This document shows positions 9,431-19,680 of a stretch of 38,331 nt of DNA, one piece after another (the stretch's first letter is position 1; every line of letters begins with the position of its first letter). This DNA comes from Chara braunii. Lineage: Eukaryota > Streptophyta > Charophyceae > Charales > Characeae. The notes under the pieces are model-generated. The model was not told the origin of the DNA. It saw nothing but the letters and a program-made list of their open reading frames with translations, and did no database searches. Where the stretch lies: NCBI GenBank assembly GCA_003427395.1, contig BFEA01000366.1, positions 1,229,194 through 1,267,524 of the forward strand. Direction: 5' to 3'. A program made the position numbers and the translations under genes.

Positions 9431-10320
9431 GGTATAGATGCTAGTTGGTGTTGGGACTGGGTATAGCGGGTATTACCATCTTTAAGTGTCGTACAAATGT
9501 AATTTTACCAAAGTATAAAAATTGTGGTAATGGTCCTTTCACTCAACTGGTAGTTGGACCTGAGAAAGACCAAGGGTCTCGCTCCACTACTCTAAACTCA
9601 CGAAATTTAGTAAGTTTGGCCTCGCTCCTCTTACACTAAAACCGAACTCACGAAATTTGCATCTAGAGCTGTCAGAAAGAACTCATGAAAGGAACTCTAG
9701 AAACATTTAGAGTGCATAGCCTGCAACTCCCCATTATTGAAGGTCAGTCCGCGCTTCCCTTGATGCAACCTTTTTTTTCTTTAGTAGATCTGGAGTAGGG
9801 GGCAACAAACGAACCGTTTAGCTGTAAGGTAGTGATGTATCCTAGAGAACTCCAACTTCTTGAACCCCGCCTTATAGAGCATGTGGAGTGAAGGCCGGAA
9901 TTTCGGGAGTCGTTTAGCTCTGACATCTCTAGACAGACTCTCAAAAAATTTCAAGAGTCTACAGTAGTGGACAAAGACGCAAAAAAAAAAATTGGGGGAG
10001 TGTTGTACCTTTCCTCCTTCTATGTGAGTATACGTTCGCCATTCTACTTACATATTTGGTGAGCGGTGCAACCAGGCCCAATTGTAAATACCACTGTCTG
10101 CTGTCAACGGTCCTCCGCAGTTGGGATGGGATGACAACGCCAGTCAAGACCTCGACGGCAACCTAAGCCATGTGGGCTTCAGAAGATGCTTCTCCAAACA
10201 TAAGTGGGGCTCGGCCTCATCTCCTCCCTCGACTGGCCTTGTTTTGTCTATCTAGGGCATAGTGGGTAGCAAACCTCTAGAAATGGTACCGGTAGGCTGA
10301 AAAAATGCCCCTATAATAAA
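9431..10320. other. No gene; scattered short repeats and one inverted repeat
   Basis: AACTCACGAAATTT occurs twice (near 9596 and 9645). AGACTCT at 9935-9941 is perfectly complementary to AGAGTCT at 9954-9960 around an A/T-rich loop. A 9-10 base A run stands near 9980. No domain or RNA gene was recognised. Confidence 0.5.
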
Positions 10321-10985
10321 AAAATGAGAAGGACGTCCCAAGGACGAAGGGAAAAAAACAGACCTTGGAAGGACATGTCAAAGAATAGTTCAAACCCGGA
10401 TCCCCTGACAATTTCGGAACTCCCCCGTGAACCCTTCACACTACCATCTTCTTCTCTGAACACAACCCACCCTCATTATGATTGTATCAGGTGAGAAAGA
10501 TAAGCCAACTTATAAAAAAAAAAACTAGAGAAGTTAGGTCAAGCCAGCCTGGAAAAAAACGGTGATGATAAAGGAGATGAGAAGCATGCTCGAAGGAGAA
10601 GAGGGAAAAAGGGACCCTTGTAGGGAATTCAAACATTTTTTTAGCACTCAATATACAATTTCAACGCTCCCAAATGAATCCTTTACACTACTATTTTTTC
10701 CCTCAAACACAACTCACCTCCATCATGATTGTATCATGTCAGCAAGATACATATAACCCTAGAGAACCTAGAGCAGTCTGGAAAAAGTTGTGATGGTCAA
10801 GGAAAAGAAAACACGTCTCGAGGAGAGAGAAAAAAAGGGCTTTGGAGGAAAATACCGAATAATTTTTTTGCATTTAATATGTAATTCTGGCACACCCAAA
10901 TGAACTTTTCGCACTACTAACCATCTTTTCCCTCAAACACAACCCACCACCAGCATGACTGTATCATGCCAGAAAGATACGTTGC
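10321..10985 (+). repeat. Three tandem copies of a roughly 240-bp repeat
   Basis: Each copy ends with an 'ACACAACYCACC...CATGAYTGTATCA...GAAAGATA' block, at about 10460, 10706 and 10939 (246 and 233 bp apart). Earlier in each unit is a 'gagaag...gctc...ggag' block followed by a T-rich stretch and 'CACTACTA'. A fourth, diverged copy lies at 36800-36960 and a partial one at 29434-29540. No coding frame is conserved. Confidence 0.85.
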
Positions 10986-10987
10986 CG

Positions 10988-12240
10988 AGCTCATGATCCC
11001 CGCTAGAGGGACCTTCTCCACCGCGTCACACATGATTGGCAGATTTCACATGCCGCTTCACGAAAAGGGAAGCGGCGGAGCCGCTCCGGCCGAATGCACC
11101 AGCTATACCTCCTTCAAGTCCCTACGACAGAATAGGGTCTCGTGAGGTACAACCTACCTCCACCCGTGGGAGCTGTCACTATCCCTTGGGTGGGTGTATC
11201 CCCACCGAGCTACTGAGCCACACGCGGAAGTTTTTACGTGCAATCGCGGAGGTGGCCCAATCGAGGGCGTTTCTCGTATGTTATAGCATTGGGGGGTACG
11301 CGCGGTCCACGCCTAGATCGGACCCGTACGGGAACTGTCACACTGGGGCGCTGATCTCCCACGTGCAATTCGCCGTCGGTCGACTAGGACATCCTAACTC
11401 AACCACACACCGCATAACAAAACAATCTAACTCAGACAAATAAATAAGCCTAGTCTCTTTTTCATACGTCATGACCCATAACTCAGAAAAGCTAAAGTGT
11501 CTGAGCGAGGCCCGCACAGAGTCGCATAAAAAAAATGCAACCGCTAAAGGAACCATCATGCTCAGTCATGTGTACTCTCATTAGCTGTTATCATGGCGAC
11601 GCTTCATGCATTACCTACACTCGCGCAACCTCTCATGGGTTTCGGGGTTGTGTACGATACTCAAGCGTCGAAAACGAAATATCGTGAAGAGACCCTCCTT
11701 CACAATATTGAACGGCTGAAGGATAAGTCGTTCGGCCCTTGCGACACTCTTGTCTTTTAGGCAATGGGTGGCGATATGCAAGGGGCGTACGTCCGACTTA
11801 TAAGGGCGTAGGTCCCCTTTTGTGTTGGTCAAAAGTCTAGGATGTCGTGGACAATGACCTCAAATTTCAGGCTCAGGACCAACGTCCGACCAATAATCTA
11901 AAAAGTAACACCCTTTTGAAAGGGTGTTCGCTCGTTCTTCCCCTGCGGAAAGAAAGTACGAGTAGTCATGGGTTGACGAACAATTTGTCATACCCAAGCT
12001 AAGTCTCAGTCCGATCGAAGGTTGAGCGTTAAACCTTGCCGTCAGCTACTCCTGCCTGTCCGCTAGATGCGTGCGGCAGGAGAAAAATAAAAAAAAAACA
12101 AGGGGGAGTCTCAAAGGAAATCAGGGAGTCATTCTCACAGCCATAGTTGAACCTTGTCACTCACACCCTGCACTCAATCATCCATATCACCCTCAATCCA
12201 AGAGTGAGCCATCGTGTCGAGCGCATCAGTCCGGCACCAC
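10988..12240 (+). repeat. 1.25-1.36 kb repeat, copy 1
   Basis: Shares with copy 2, in order, 'ccgcgtcacac', 'gcaccagc(t/c)atacctc', 'ctacgacag', 'gggagctgtcac', 'gagggcgtttctcgt', 'ggtacgcgcggt', 'cggtcgactaggac' and, about 450 bp later, 'ggctcagg(a/g)c(c/t)aacgtccga'. Identity looks like about 70-75% in the best part. Frames on either strand are not conserved between the copies, which argues against a protein. It contains the 10-bp hairpin at 11907-11928. Confidence 0.85.
11907..11928. repeat. Boundary hairpin, copy 1 (10-bp stem)
   Basis: AACACCCTTT / AAAGGGTGTT with a TG loop, perfect. It belongs to a family with 21442-21467 and 29375-29400, whose stems differ in sequence but stay paired. 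Confidence 0.85.
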
Positions 12241-13290
12241 TCAGAGGTAGCGCGGGACCCTCCCGGCCGCGTCACACAGGAGTCAGAAGCTGCTCTTGCC
12301 GGGTGCACCAGCCATACCTCTCGCGAGCCCCTACGACAGGACAGGGCCTACGCGAGGCACGACTACCTCCACCTTACGGGAGCTGTCACCTCCCTTCGGT
12401 GGACGTATCCCCGCCAAGCTACCAGTCCACAGTACGAAAGTTGATCAGCTACAATCGCAGAGGTGGACCAGCCGAGGGCGTTTCTCGTTCGCTGTAGCAT
12501 AAGGGGTACGCGCGGTATTACGCCTCTATCGGACCCGCACGCGAACCGACATCTTGGGGGGCTGAGGTCCCAAGCGCGGCTCGTCGCCGGTCGACTAGGA
12601 CGTATCCCACGCGCCATGCACACACCACTCTAAGGTACACAAAAGTAAAACACGCACACACACGCACAGGAGTATTGAACGACACAAAGGACGTACAACG
12701 CGACCCACTCCTAGCCCCTTTGTATCCAACCCATAACTTTACGCAGTGAAAGTCGGTAACTGTCGTACGCGAGGTTTAGTATAAGATCGCTCGAACGTAG
12801 GATCCATGCATACCAATTCACTATGCAGCTCTACGTGAGTAACTGCGATGATGGCGCATTATGTGGTGCCCATACCCAAATGACCTATTCTGAGTCATGC
12901 GGTCGCTTCCGATGCTCAGGCGTCGGCTGACGTGCGCGCCAAGAGGGGGTAACCCTTTAGCGGGCGCAAAACCGGCCTGAGGGCTTTACCGCCTTCTGCA
13001 CCCTGAGGTGTCCCAAAGGGTGCGGGGTAAGACGGCCCCTAGGGCAGGAAGGGATATGGAGCGGTGGTGAGTTGTCTGGCACATCACCAGCGACACGCTG
13101 ACCCTTCTGCCCGGAACTTTATCGTTCCACCAAAACAAATCCCAACAAGGAAAGTACCTTCGACTTTTATCGGAAGTGAACCTTTTCAGCGCTAGTCCTG
13201 ACCAGGGTTGTCCTGGGCGAGGACCATCGTATTCTAGGCTCAGGGCTAACGTCCGATCACAATCTCTTCAGAAGCGTATATATGTATAGA
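12241..13290 (+). repeat. 1.25-1.36 kb repeat, copy 2
   Basis: Diverged direct copy of 10988-12240, starting at the 'gcgggaccctcccggccgcg' equivalent and ending after 'ggctcagggctaacgtccga' near 13254. The 10-bp hairpin of copy 1 has no clear equivalent here. No domain was found in any frame. Confidence 0.8.
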
Positions 13291-13765
13291 GGGGTCATCC
13301 TTTCTCTACTAACCCAACCCTGATTAACTCCTTAGCACGGGGGCCCCTCAGGCTACACAAGTACCCTACATTGGTACGCATACATACATATATACACACA
13401 TATATACTCATATGGGGATGAACGTGTGACGATCACATCTCACAATCATAGTGACCCTCCTCACAACCATACACATATATAAGATCGCAGGGCAGTCCAA
13501 TCCAAAAATCCAAGTCATAGAACGTACTTGCAACCACATCAAAGAGTCAAGCAGAAGTCCACACACTACACGGAGTCAACTCCAACCAATCTCCATGCTC
13601 ATACCCTTCGCCTCAGCCATGCAAGCCCCAACCACCAGCCAACCAACCTTAAGTTAATGCTCAGTACCTTTGTTAAATGGTCATTCAATAAAAGTCCGGG
13701 TAAAACCTTAACAAAACAGAAAAGATCACCGGGGCTGAAGCCTCTTTAGGTTGAGTGAGGAGAGT
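13291..13765. other. No gene; TA/CA microsatellite
   Basis: A short TATG/CATA/CACA microsatellite lies at about 13375-13416. The rest is mixed sequence without recognisable genes. Confidence 0.5.
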
Positions 13766-13806
13766 GGGTTGAGATTGAGTCGTAAACTGACGAATCGGCA
13801 ACCGAC

Positions 13807-13825
13807 CTGTTATTTATGATAACAG
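13807..13825. repeat. 7-bp hairpin matching 21763-21783
   Basis: CTGTTAT / ATAACAG around a 5-base loop, flanked by GAC before and AAGGTGAT after. The copy-B equivalent has CTGCTATC / GATGGCAG. Base pair 4 is T-A here and C-G there, so both sides changed. Confidence 0.75.
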
Positions 13826-14084
13826 AAGGTGATCTTTGCAGGATCAAAGCTGAATCTATCCCCAGGTCCTGAATCAATCGATCAAGGAGGCCTGTAACAC
13901 AAGACAGACCAATCTCAAGCTAAGTCTATGAGCTCATGGAGGATAACCTCCATATCACGATCTTACCCAAGTCACCACACTTAACTAGGCCTAAGTTGTA
14001 TCTCTAGCCAGCACCCAAGCAAATGTAGCCTATGACATAGTCTCTCCTACGTACGTCGCCACCTGTTGAAATACAAGCCAACTC

Positions 14085-14400
14085 TTCGAATTTAGGAAAC
14101 TTTTCGGCAACGCTTCCCGTAGGAAAAATGCTAGTTCAAGATTTATACAAGGCCAAGTTTTGAGACCTGACAATGACTTGGACCCTTCAGGGCCCAATTT
14201 TGGCTAACTCCCTGAATTAGTAAAAATTTGGGCAGCACCTCCTTTAGGAAAGGAGGCCCCCTGGATTCTTACTAAGTCAAAGAAGTCATCAAGTCTGAAT
14301 CCTGAAAGAGTCAAAATTTTAACTAACTCCTTGATTTTGTAGAAAATTCGGCAGCGCTTCCCGTAGGGAAAGCGACTTACCAAAATTTATACAAGACCAA
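14085..14400 (+). repeat. Three tandem hairpin repeats of about 120 bp (copy A)
   Basis: Units start near 14085, 14206 and 14326. Each has 'aaaa(c/t)tt(t/c)gggcag', then a small hairpin with a TAGG-like loop: CGCTTCCC/GGGAAAGCG (third unit, one bulge) and CCTCC/GGAGG (second). They continue with 'caag...tttatacaa(g)gcc' and 'aactaactcc(c/t)tg'. Matching units lie at 21930-22225. Confidence 0.75.
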
Positions 14401-14683
14401 GTATAAATAAAGGATCCAAGAACTGCAGAAATGGATCTAAGTAAAAAACACGAGCCCAGAAAATGCATGAAATGACTCTAACTCCTATGGCTCTAGCACG
14501 TGGCGAGCAACTACAGCAACTACCTATCAAATCCAAACTCAGACTAAGAAGTGGCACCACTCAGTCACATGCTGGCCAAACCACAGACATGCACTCTCTC
14601 ACCATCCCCAAGTTACCTTAGCAACCAATAGTTCATAGTCTTTCAATGATTTACCCCTTATACCCAGCTTACCTAGGGCATAA

Positions 14684-15398
14684 GGCTAGACCACCCAAAC
14701 TTATGGAACATGTCTAGCCCAGCCAAGAAGTATACACAAACACAGGGCACAACAACTTTTATCTTCTTTGGGCATATATGACTAGGCCATCCTAGTCGCT
14801 CTGAACTGTTTAAGTATCCAAGGTTTATATAATTGTTTGTACTTAGTCTTTTGAGGTAGCATATAGCTGAGCTGATCATCTTCAGCTCAAGCCTCACCCT
14901 GCCCCTTCGTACCACAAGTTTATTCTTAGTTAAGTACTCTCTTCAGTTGGTGATAAGCTATAGTCAGGCCACCCAAACTTATGGAACCCCGCCTGACTAG
15001 CCTGTTCATAGATAGTATAATAGTAAAGTATATCAAAGTTATAGCCTTCCGGTTCCAGCATGTGCGAGGCGTTGGACCAAGACCACCCAAACTTATGGAA
15101 CATGTCTCGGTCCATAGCCTGGTTTATTTCTCTTAGACCAAAGCAGGAAGAGGTAGAGCCACCCAAACTTATGGGACATGCTCACCTCCTCGCTAAGAAA
15201 CTGTCAAAAACCCCAGATAAACAAGGTCGTCAGACTGCCCAAACTTATCGATTTGACTGACGCCTGAAGAAGCAATCACATTCAGCCCTCACAAGTCAGA
15301 GCAACCAGACCACCCAAACTTATGAATTTGTCTGGTTCTCCAGGCAATACAAAATAAAACACAGCACTGGGCCTTCCCAAACTTATGGAACTGACCCA
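14684..15398 (+). repeat. Array of seven hairpins sharing one loop sequence, stems covarying
   Basis: Loop consensus is CACCCAAACTTATGGAACAT (19-21 nt). Stems (left/right arm) are: 14684-14691 GGCTAGAC / 14712-14719 GTCTAGCC; 14961-14969 TAGTCAGGC / 14991-14999 GCCTGACTA; 15073-15083 TGGACCAAGAC / 15104-15114 GTCTCGGTCCA (one mismatch); 15150-15159 GAGGTAGAGC / 15180-15188 GCTCACCTC (one bulge); 15225-15235 / 15255-15264 (CGTCAG with CTGACG core); 15303-15310 AACCAGAC / 15330-15337 GTCTGGTT; 15368-15373 / 15393-15398 (TGGG with CCCA). Two hairpins without the loop, 14780-14797 (GACTAGG/CCTAGTC) and 14868-14889 (TGAGCTGA/TCAGCTCA), fill the gap between the first and second at the same spacing. 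Starts are about 65-112 bp apart. Sequence between hairpins is not conserved. Confidence 0.92.
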
Positions 15399-15614
15399 AC
15401 CTTTGGTTGACTCAGTCAAACTTCATGCCATACTGTCTTTCTCCCACCCTTCCCCCCAGATGCAATCCCACAATCTGCTTTCAATCAGGCAAAAAAGTTG
15501 AAACTGACATTATACATGCCTTCCTTTACTTTGTCTGGTTAAGTCCTGAATAGAAGCAAAAAATCATAGGGACAGGCATGCATACATCAGTCAAGCTATA
15601 GGGGATAAGCAAAC
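15399..15614. other. Spacer, palindrome TTGACTCAGTCAA
   Basis: A 13-base palindrome stands at 15407-15419 just after the hairpin array. The rest is ordinary sequence. Confidence 0.5.
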
Positions 15615-15995
15615 ATGGGTGTAGTGGGGTATACAGACAGAAAGAGATTACCTGATGGTTCCCTGCCTCCAGAACCTCACCTAGATTCCGGCAGAGCTCC
15701 CGCAATCGGTGGGCTGACTCCCCACAGAGTCTTGACTCGGACCTACGGGTTGCAATCCCGCCTGCCGCCTTCCCCTCGTAACCAATTGACTAGACTTGGA
15801 GTGAGAAAGGTAGCTAGAGAAAATATAGAGACTCTCAGAGGGGTGTACTCAGACTTACGTGAGGGGGCCTTGTTATCTTGGTCCGCCTGAGGGCCCCGCA
15901 ATGGCGGCCAACTGACAGCTTGGTCCGCGAAGCCAAACTGCCGACGTAGCCCTTCCTGGCGATCTCCTGGTCCGCAGCACTAACCCTCTACTCGT
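15615..15995 (+). repeat. Conserved block of the composite unit (copy A)
   Basis: Matches 24975-25235 at 'ggcagagctcccgcaatcg', 'acgggt(t/c)gcaatcccgc', 'actagact' and 'gagggcccc(g/a)caatgg(c/t)gg(c/t)c'. It is the best-conserved part between A and B apart from the hairpins. A 91-codon frame (15615-15890) is not preserved in copy B. Confidence 0.7.
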
Positions 15996-15999
15996 CCAG

Positions 16000-16990
16000 C
16001 CTGACCACCTCCTTAGATGCAGTAGCAACACTTAACGGCAGCCCTCGGTAACATCCGTAGTAACCAGCAACCGTAGTTCTCAACGGTGATCACCAATGAC
16101 AACACTAGCCTTTCGCAGCAGCCGACCAACAACACTCCGCCGCAGTCATTTGCAGCTTGCCGCATCCATGTGCATCAGCATGGAGTAGTGAGCGACAGTT
16201 CGTCGTAGTCACCCGTGGAGGCTGTGCACAGTCAAGGAAAAGCACAACATCGAAGGCTGTCTTTGCCCGGCCACCGAACACAGCAACAGCACAGTCCCCA
16301 ACATGGTCCACAACAATAGTCAACAACAGTAGTACGCAGCGGCAGTATACCGCAGTAGTTCACACCCCATCCTCGGCAGCAGCAGTCTGCGCTCAGCATG
16401 CAGCTCCATTTTGTGCGGCCTGCAGTGGCCAACAACACTACGCAGCCTGGCCACCGGGTATAGCAGTAGTTCGCCAGCATACAGTAGCGGCAATTCGTAC
16501 GCTACCAACAGCCACCCGTAGCGGTAGCCTGTGCACCGCTCGTAACAGTTAATAACAGTCAGCGGTACTCAGCGGCGGTCACAGCAATAGCAGTCCGCAC
16601 ATAGTGCGCAGCTGTAATCTGCGCACTGCCGAAAACAGCAACAGCCGTTCATGCCCAGCCAACGAACCCAGCAGCAGCTCGCAGCGGCGGTTAACGACAA
16701 TATGCCGTAGTATCCAGCAGCTTGCAACAGTCTGTGCACTGTCATGGGGGCAGCAAAGGTGCACAGTCCACAAACAGTCTGCAATTGTATGCAGCAATCA
16801 GCCGCAATATGCAGCAGTGGGCAATCAATATGCCCGCAGCAGTCCGTCACAGCTAGCCAGCAACACCATATTGCTCATCAATCCCAGCCACCCTCCACGA
16901 AATGCAGCAGCCCGTGGTAACCTGCGACAGCCGGCTACCGCCCTCCTAGAGACCCAGCCCCCCCCTGAGCTTCTACTTGTCCTGCAGACT
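16000..16990 (+). repeat. CAG/CAA/GTA-rich low-complexity block (copy A)
   Basis: Dense CAG, CAA, GCA and GTA triplets, with phrases such as CGCAGTAGT and CAGCAGC repeated in varied order. Several overlapping frames of 70-130 codons arise from the triplet bias. None has a domain, and none is matched in the equivalent block at 25320-26000. I do not call a gene. Confidence 0.6.
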
Positions 16991-18200
16991 AGAGGCTGAG
17001 CTCAACTTGGAACTCCGGACGTAACTGTTACCCATTTCGTACAGCAAACACACAGCATCCGCTAAGAACGGCCATACGCCGTCGGCGCTAGCAACAATAA
17101 TTGCGATGTGTAAAGATGTCGACCCTGCAGACTCCCACCAAGATCAGGTACGTATCTCCACACTACCACTCTTATCCTCTCTTAAGTTCCCCCTTTACTC
17201 ACTCTCCGACGCTCCTAGCTTACAATAGCGGTCAGATTCATTGTATCCCAAGTATGAGAAAAACGAACACAACCAAATGAGGATGGCCATGGCTCGCAGC
17301 CACTGCGCTATGGCCGGGATGATGATGACGGGTACGAACAGGGGGAGGTGGGGCAGCAATTGCCTCTTCTCTCCCTTCCTTTTGCCCGTGTACCCGTCTG
17401 CAGCTGTCACGCCCGCTCCCCTCCTGTAGGCCATCCTGCTTCCACTCCCGACGAGCAAGCTCATACCCAACTTCTTACTTTAGACCCTGGTCCGCGGATG
17501 AAGCAAAGATTACAGCCTGCTGCCTCTTTCTGCCTACATGCGGGTAAGCGCTTACTACTTCTCTACCTCTCCAACTCACCCCCTCCCGTTCTTCCCTCTA
17601 TGGGTGAATGGATCTGGCCATCAACCCCGACCGGTTTCATCCATCCTCCACTGTCTGCAGCGCGAGGACAAGAATACTCCTGACACACCCACCAATGATG
17701 AGCGAAGGGCAAGGTGTGACCGTCAGGTAAGTGCTCCCTCTCTCCCTCTCTCTTACTCTCTCGGCCACCGGTCTGTTGTCCGCTTGCCACATCATCCTCT
17801 TACCACTCGCAGCCTCTCTGTCCGAAGAAGGTGAGTTACCCCTCCTCCCTCACCTACCCCCTTGTAGCCTCGTTCGTGTTCGCCCCCAGCTCATAGCCGC
17901 TCTTCGTTTCAGCAGTGGACTTTCCTCCCCATGGTGGCCAGGCTCATTGACTTGTATAAGAGCTAGTCGTGGTGAGGCCGAGCTTAGCGGCTGCGAGGAG
18001 GAACAAGTCACGGTCGCAGTTTGGAGGGTGACCAACGGGATCTCGAGGGGGGTTGCTGTGGCAATCACGACGACGAGCTCCTCTGGGCCCGTGATGACAG
18101 GTAGAGGGGGTGGGAGAATTCTTCTGCTAGAACATGATTCATATGCGCCTTCGCCAAGTAATCATACTCGTCCCGACTTGCTTCCCCGAGCCACACATCC
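16991..18200 (+). other. Pyrimidine-rich block with donor-like GTAAG sites; no gene called
   Basis: Several sites look like 5' splice sites followed by C/T-rich runs: 'caggtacgta' near 17149, 'cgggtaagcg' near 17541, 'tcaggtaagtgc' near 17725, 'aaggtgagtt' near 17829. A related 'gaggtaagccc' stands near 26407 in copy B. I could not chain them into a reading frame. They may be remnants of an intron-containing sequence carried in the repeat. Confidence 0.4.
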
Positions 18201-18220
18201 GACATGCGAAAGGTGAATGA

Positions 18221-18245
18221 ATCTTCCGCAAAAACGCAGGGAGAT
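18221..18245. repeat. Hairpin of the GAATCTTCC/GGGAGATAC family
   Basis: ATCTTCC at 18221-18227 pairs with GGGAGAT at 18239-18245 (one G-T pair). Relatives are 18983-19005 (TCTCCC/GGGAGA, loop with CTAGAACAT) and 26334-26357 (ATCTTCC/GGAAAGAT, loop GCTAGACAT). All are followed by ACAT and preceded by GA-rich sequence. Confidence 0.65.
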
Positions 18246-18367
18246 ACATCACCTCTTCTCCTAGGCGCAGCTAAAAACCGCTCTACCGCCCATACCTTAC
18301 CGTTAACCTGAAATACGTTGATGCCATCGAGCTCGCAGTGGCCAAAAACATCAGGTTAGCCTCCTTA

Positions 18368-19362
18368 CTCGCCCGATTTCATCAAGAAACGGGCGAGATA
18401 CACGATTTTTCCTTCTCGTTCATTTCACTCCGGCTTTCATCAGCGCAGCACCTTTCTACTCCAACTCCAATCCTGCTAACCTATGTTCAAAACTAACCTT
18501 GGATTTCAATTCGCCCGCCCTCAAAACCTACATTTCGAACCTTTCCTCGCTTGATTCCGTTTGGAAACGAGCGAGGTACTCATTCTTTCCTTTCCTCCCT
18601 TCTTCACTCCCGCCATTTCCATAGCTCGACGCAACTCTTCGTCCTCATACCAACCAACCCACTTACCTGTTACAAAAACCAACCTCTCTATGATGTTCGC
18701 TCGGGGCCAAAACCCCGGGTTAGCCTCTCGGTTCGCCCAGTCCCATCAAGAATTGAGCGAACTGTAAGTTTTACAATCGTCCATAGCTACTCCGCCTGTT
18801 GCCTGTGCCATCTTCATCTTGCCTCCGCATGTACTTTGCGCGCCACCCCGTCCAGGTTCATTCGCATTTTTATTTTTTTATTTTTTATGCCTCGCACTCT
18901 GCTCGACCTTCCCTGTTCGCCCTTACCTCCCGCTGTCGTCAGAGCTTCCTCCTTTACTATAAACGTGCAAAATGAGAATGATTCTCCCACTAGAACATGG
19001 GGAGATACATGCCTGATTCCACCTTATTTCGCTCGCCTTCGGTGGCACACCGCGCAGCCCCCACCGTTTGTAGCAGCCGAACCACTGGCCGAATCGAAAA
19101 ACTGGCGTAGCCATTCGATTCGGATCGCTTTAAAACCTCAAGTTAGAGTCTTTCCTCACCCGAATCCATCGAGATTTGGGCGAGATATAGGATTTTTGCT
19201 CCCGCCATAGCTCTGTTCCCGACATCTCAGCGCACACCATTTCACTTCTAGCCCCTATTCTACCAACCCAACAGCCGAACTAACCCCGCCATTCAACTCG
19301 CCTTACTTCGAAACCCCAATTTCAAGTCTTACTTCGCCCGATTCTATCAAGGAACGGGCGAG
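18368..19362 (+). repeat. Array of five hairpins with 14-nt CATCAAG loops, about 180-bp spacing
   Basis: Stems: 18368-18375 CTCGCCCG / 18390-18397 CGGGCGAG; 18545-18553 CCTCGCTTG / 18568-18576 CGAGCGAGG; 18731-18739 GTTCGCCCA / 18754-18762 TGAGCGAAC; 19155-19162 CTCACCCG / 19177-19184 TGGGCGAG; 19333-19340 TTCGCCCG / 19355-19362 CGGGCGAG. Every loop is 14 nt, of the form ATTYCATCAAGAAA, and its ends partly extend the stem. Each is followed by 'ta...tttttcctcc' and a 'cactcc...catc' stretch. A missing member is expected near 18950. A relative stands at 27242-27274 in copy B. A 219-codon frame that spans three of the units is a by-product of the repeats. Confidence 0.85.
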
Positions 19363-19496
19363 CTATGACTTTTTCCTCCCCACTACTTTACTTCCATCGT
19401 CTTCTTCGTCCACGTCGTCTTCTCCCTCCCGAATACAACACACCCCAACAGCTCACTGTCGGATAGCAGTTCGGGCTATCAAGACCTGCTAACCAA

Positions 19497-19588
19497 GGCC
19501 CGCCCTCAACTTATACTTGTCATGTTTGTGCAGGGGCCACGCTAATCTTCCCAGTATCGTTCCAATATTCATGGATGTCCCGAAGGAC
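19497..19588 (-). pseudogene. U6 snRNA-like sequence (probable pseudogene)
   Basis: The minus strand from 19588 reads GTCCTTCGGGACATCC, then ATTGGAACGATAC, GAAGATTAGCGTGGCCCCTG and CACAAACATGACA, colinear with U6 snRNA from the 5' stem-loop to beyond the ISL region. The near-invariant ACAGAGA box that pairs with the 5' splice site reads ACTGGGA here. The 3' end diverges, no T-run terminator follows, and no TATA box or plant USE is seen upstream. I therefore call it a retrocopied or decayed U6. The AGC of the catalytic triad is kept. U6 works in the spliceosome core, and this copy probably does not. Confidence 0.85.
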
Positions 19589-19680
19589 TGTGCCCTGGGA
19601 ATAGTCCTGGGATATCCCCACGGAGATGGGCAGCTCCGCCCCTGGGTGACTTAAAATTGTATCATCCTGCCCATCTACTT

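Noticed and set aside
14684-15398. CRISPR-like array (conserved 20-mers separated by variable spacers)
   Set aside because: The sequence context is eukaryotic, spacing is irregular (65-277 bp), the repeats vary at several positions, and the variable parts next to each repeat are complementary to each other. No cas-like gene is present.
16000-16990. Gln-rich protein gene in the CAG-rich block
   Set aside because: Several overlapping frames on both strands are equally long, none begins with a plausible start context or shows a domain, and copy B does not conserve any of them.
18551-19210. 219-codon plus-strand frame
   Set aside because: It runs across three units of the hairpin array and changes content at each unit. 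There is no domain and no equivalent in copy B.
19497-19588. Functional U6 snRNA gene
   Set aside because: The ACAGAGA box is changed, the 3' end diverges, and no TATA box, USE or T-run terminator was seen.
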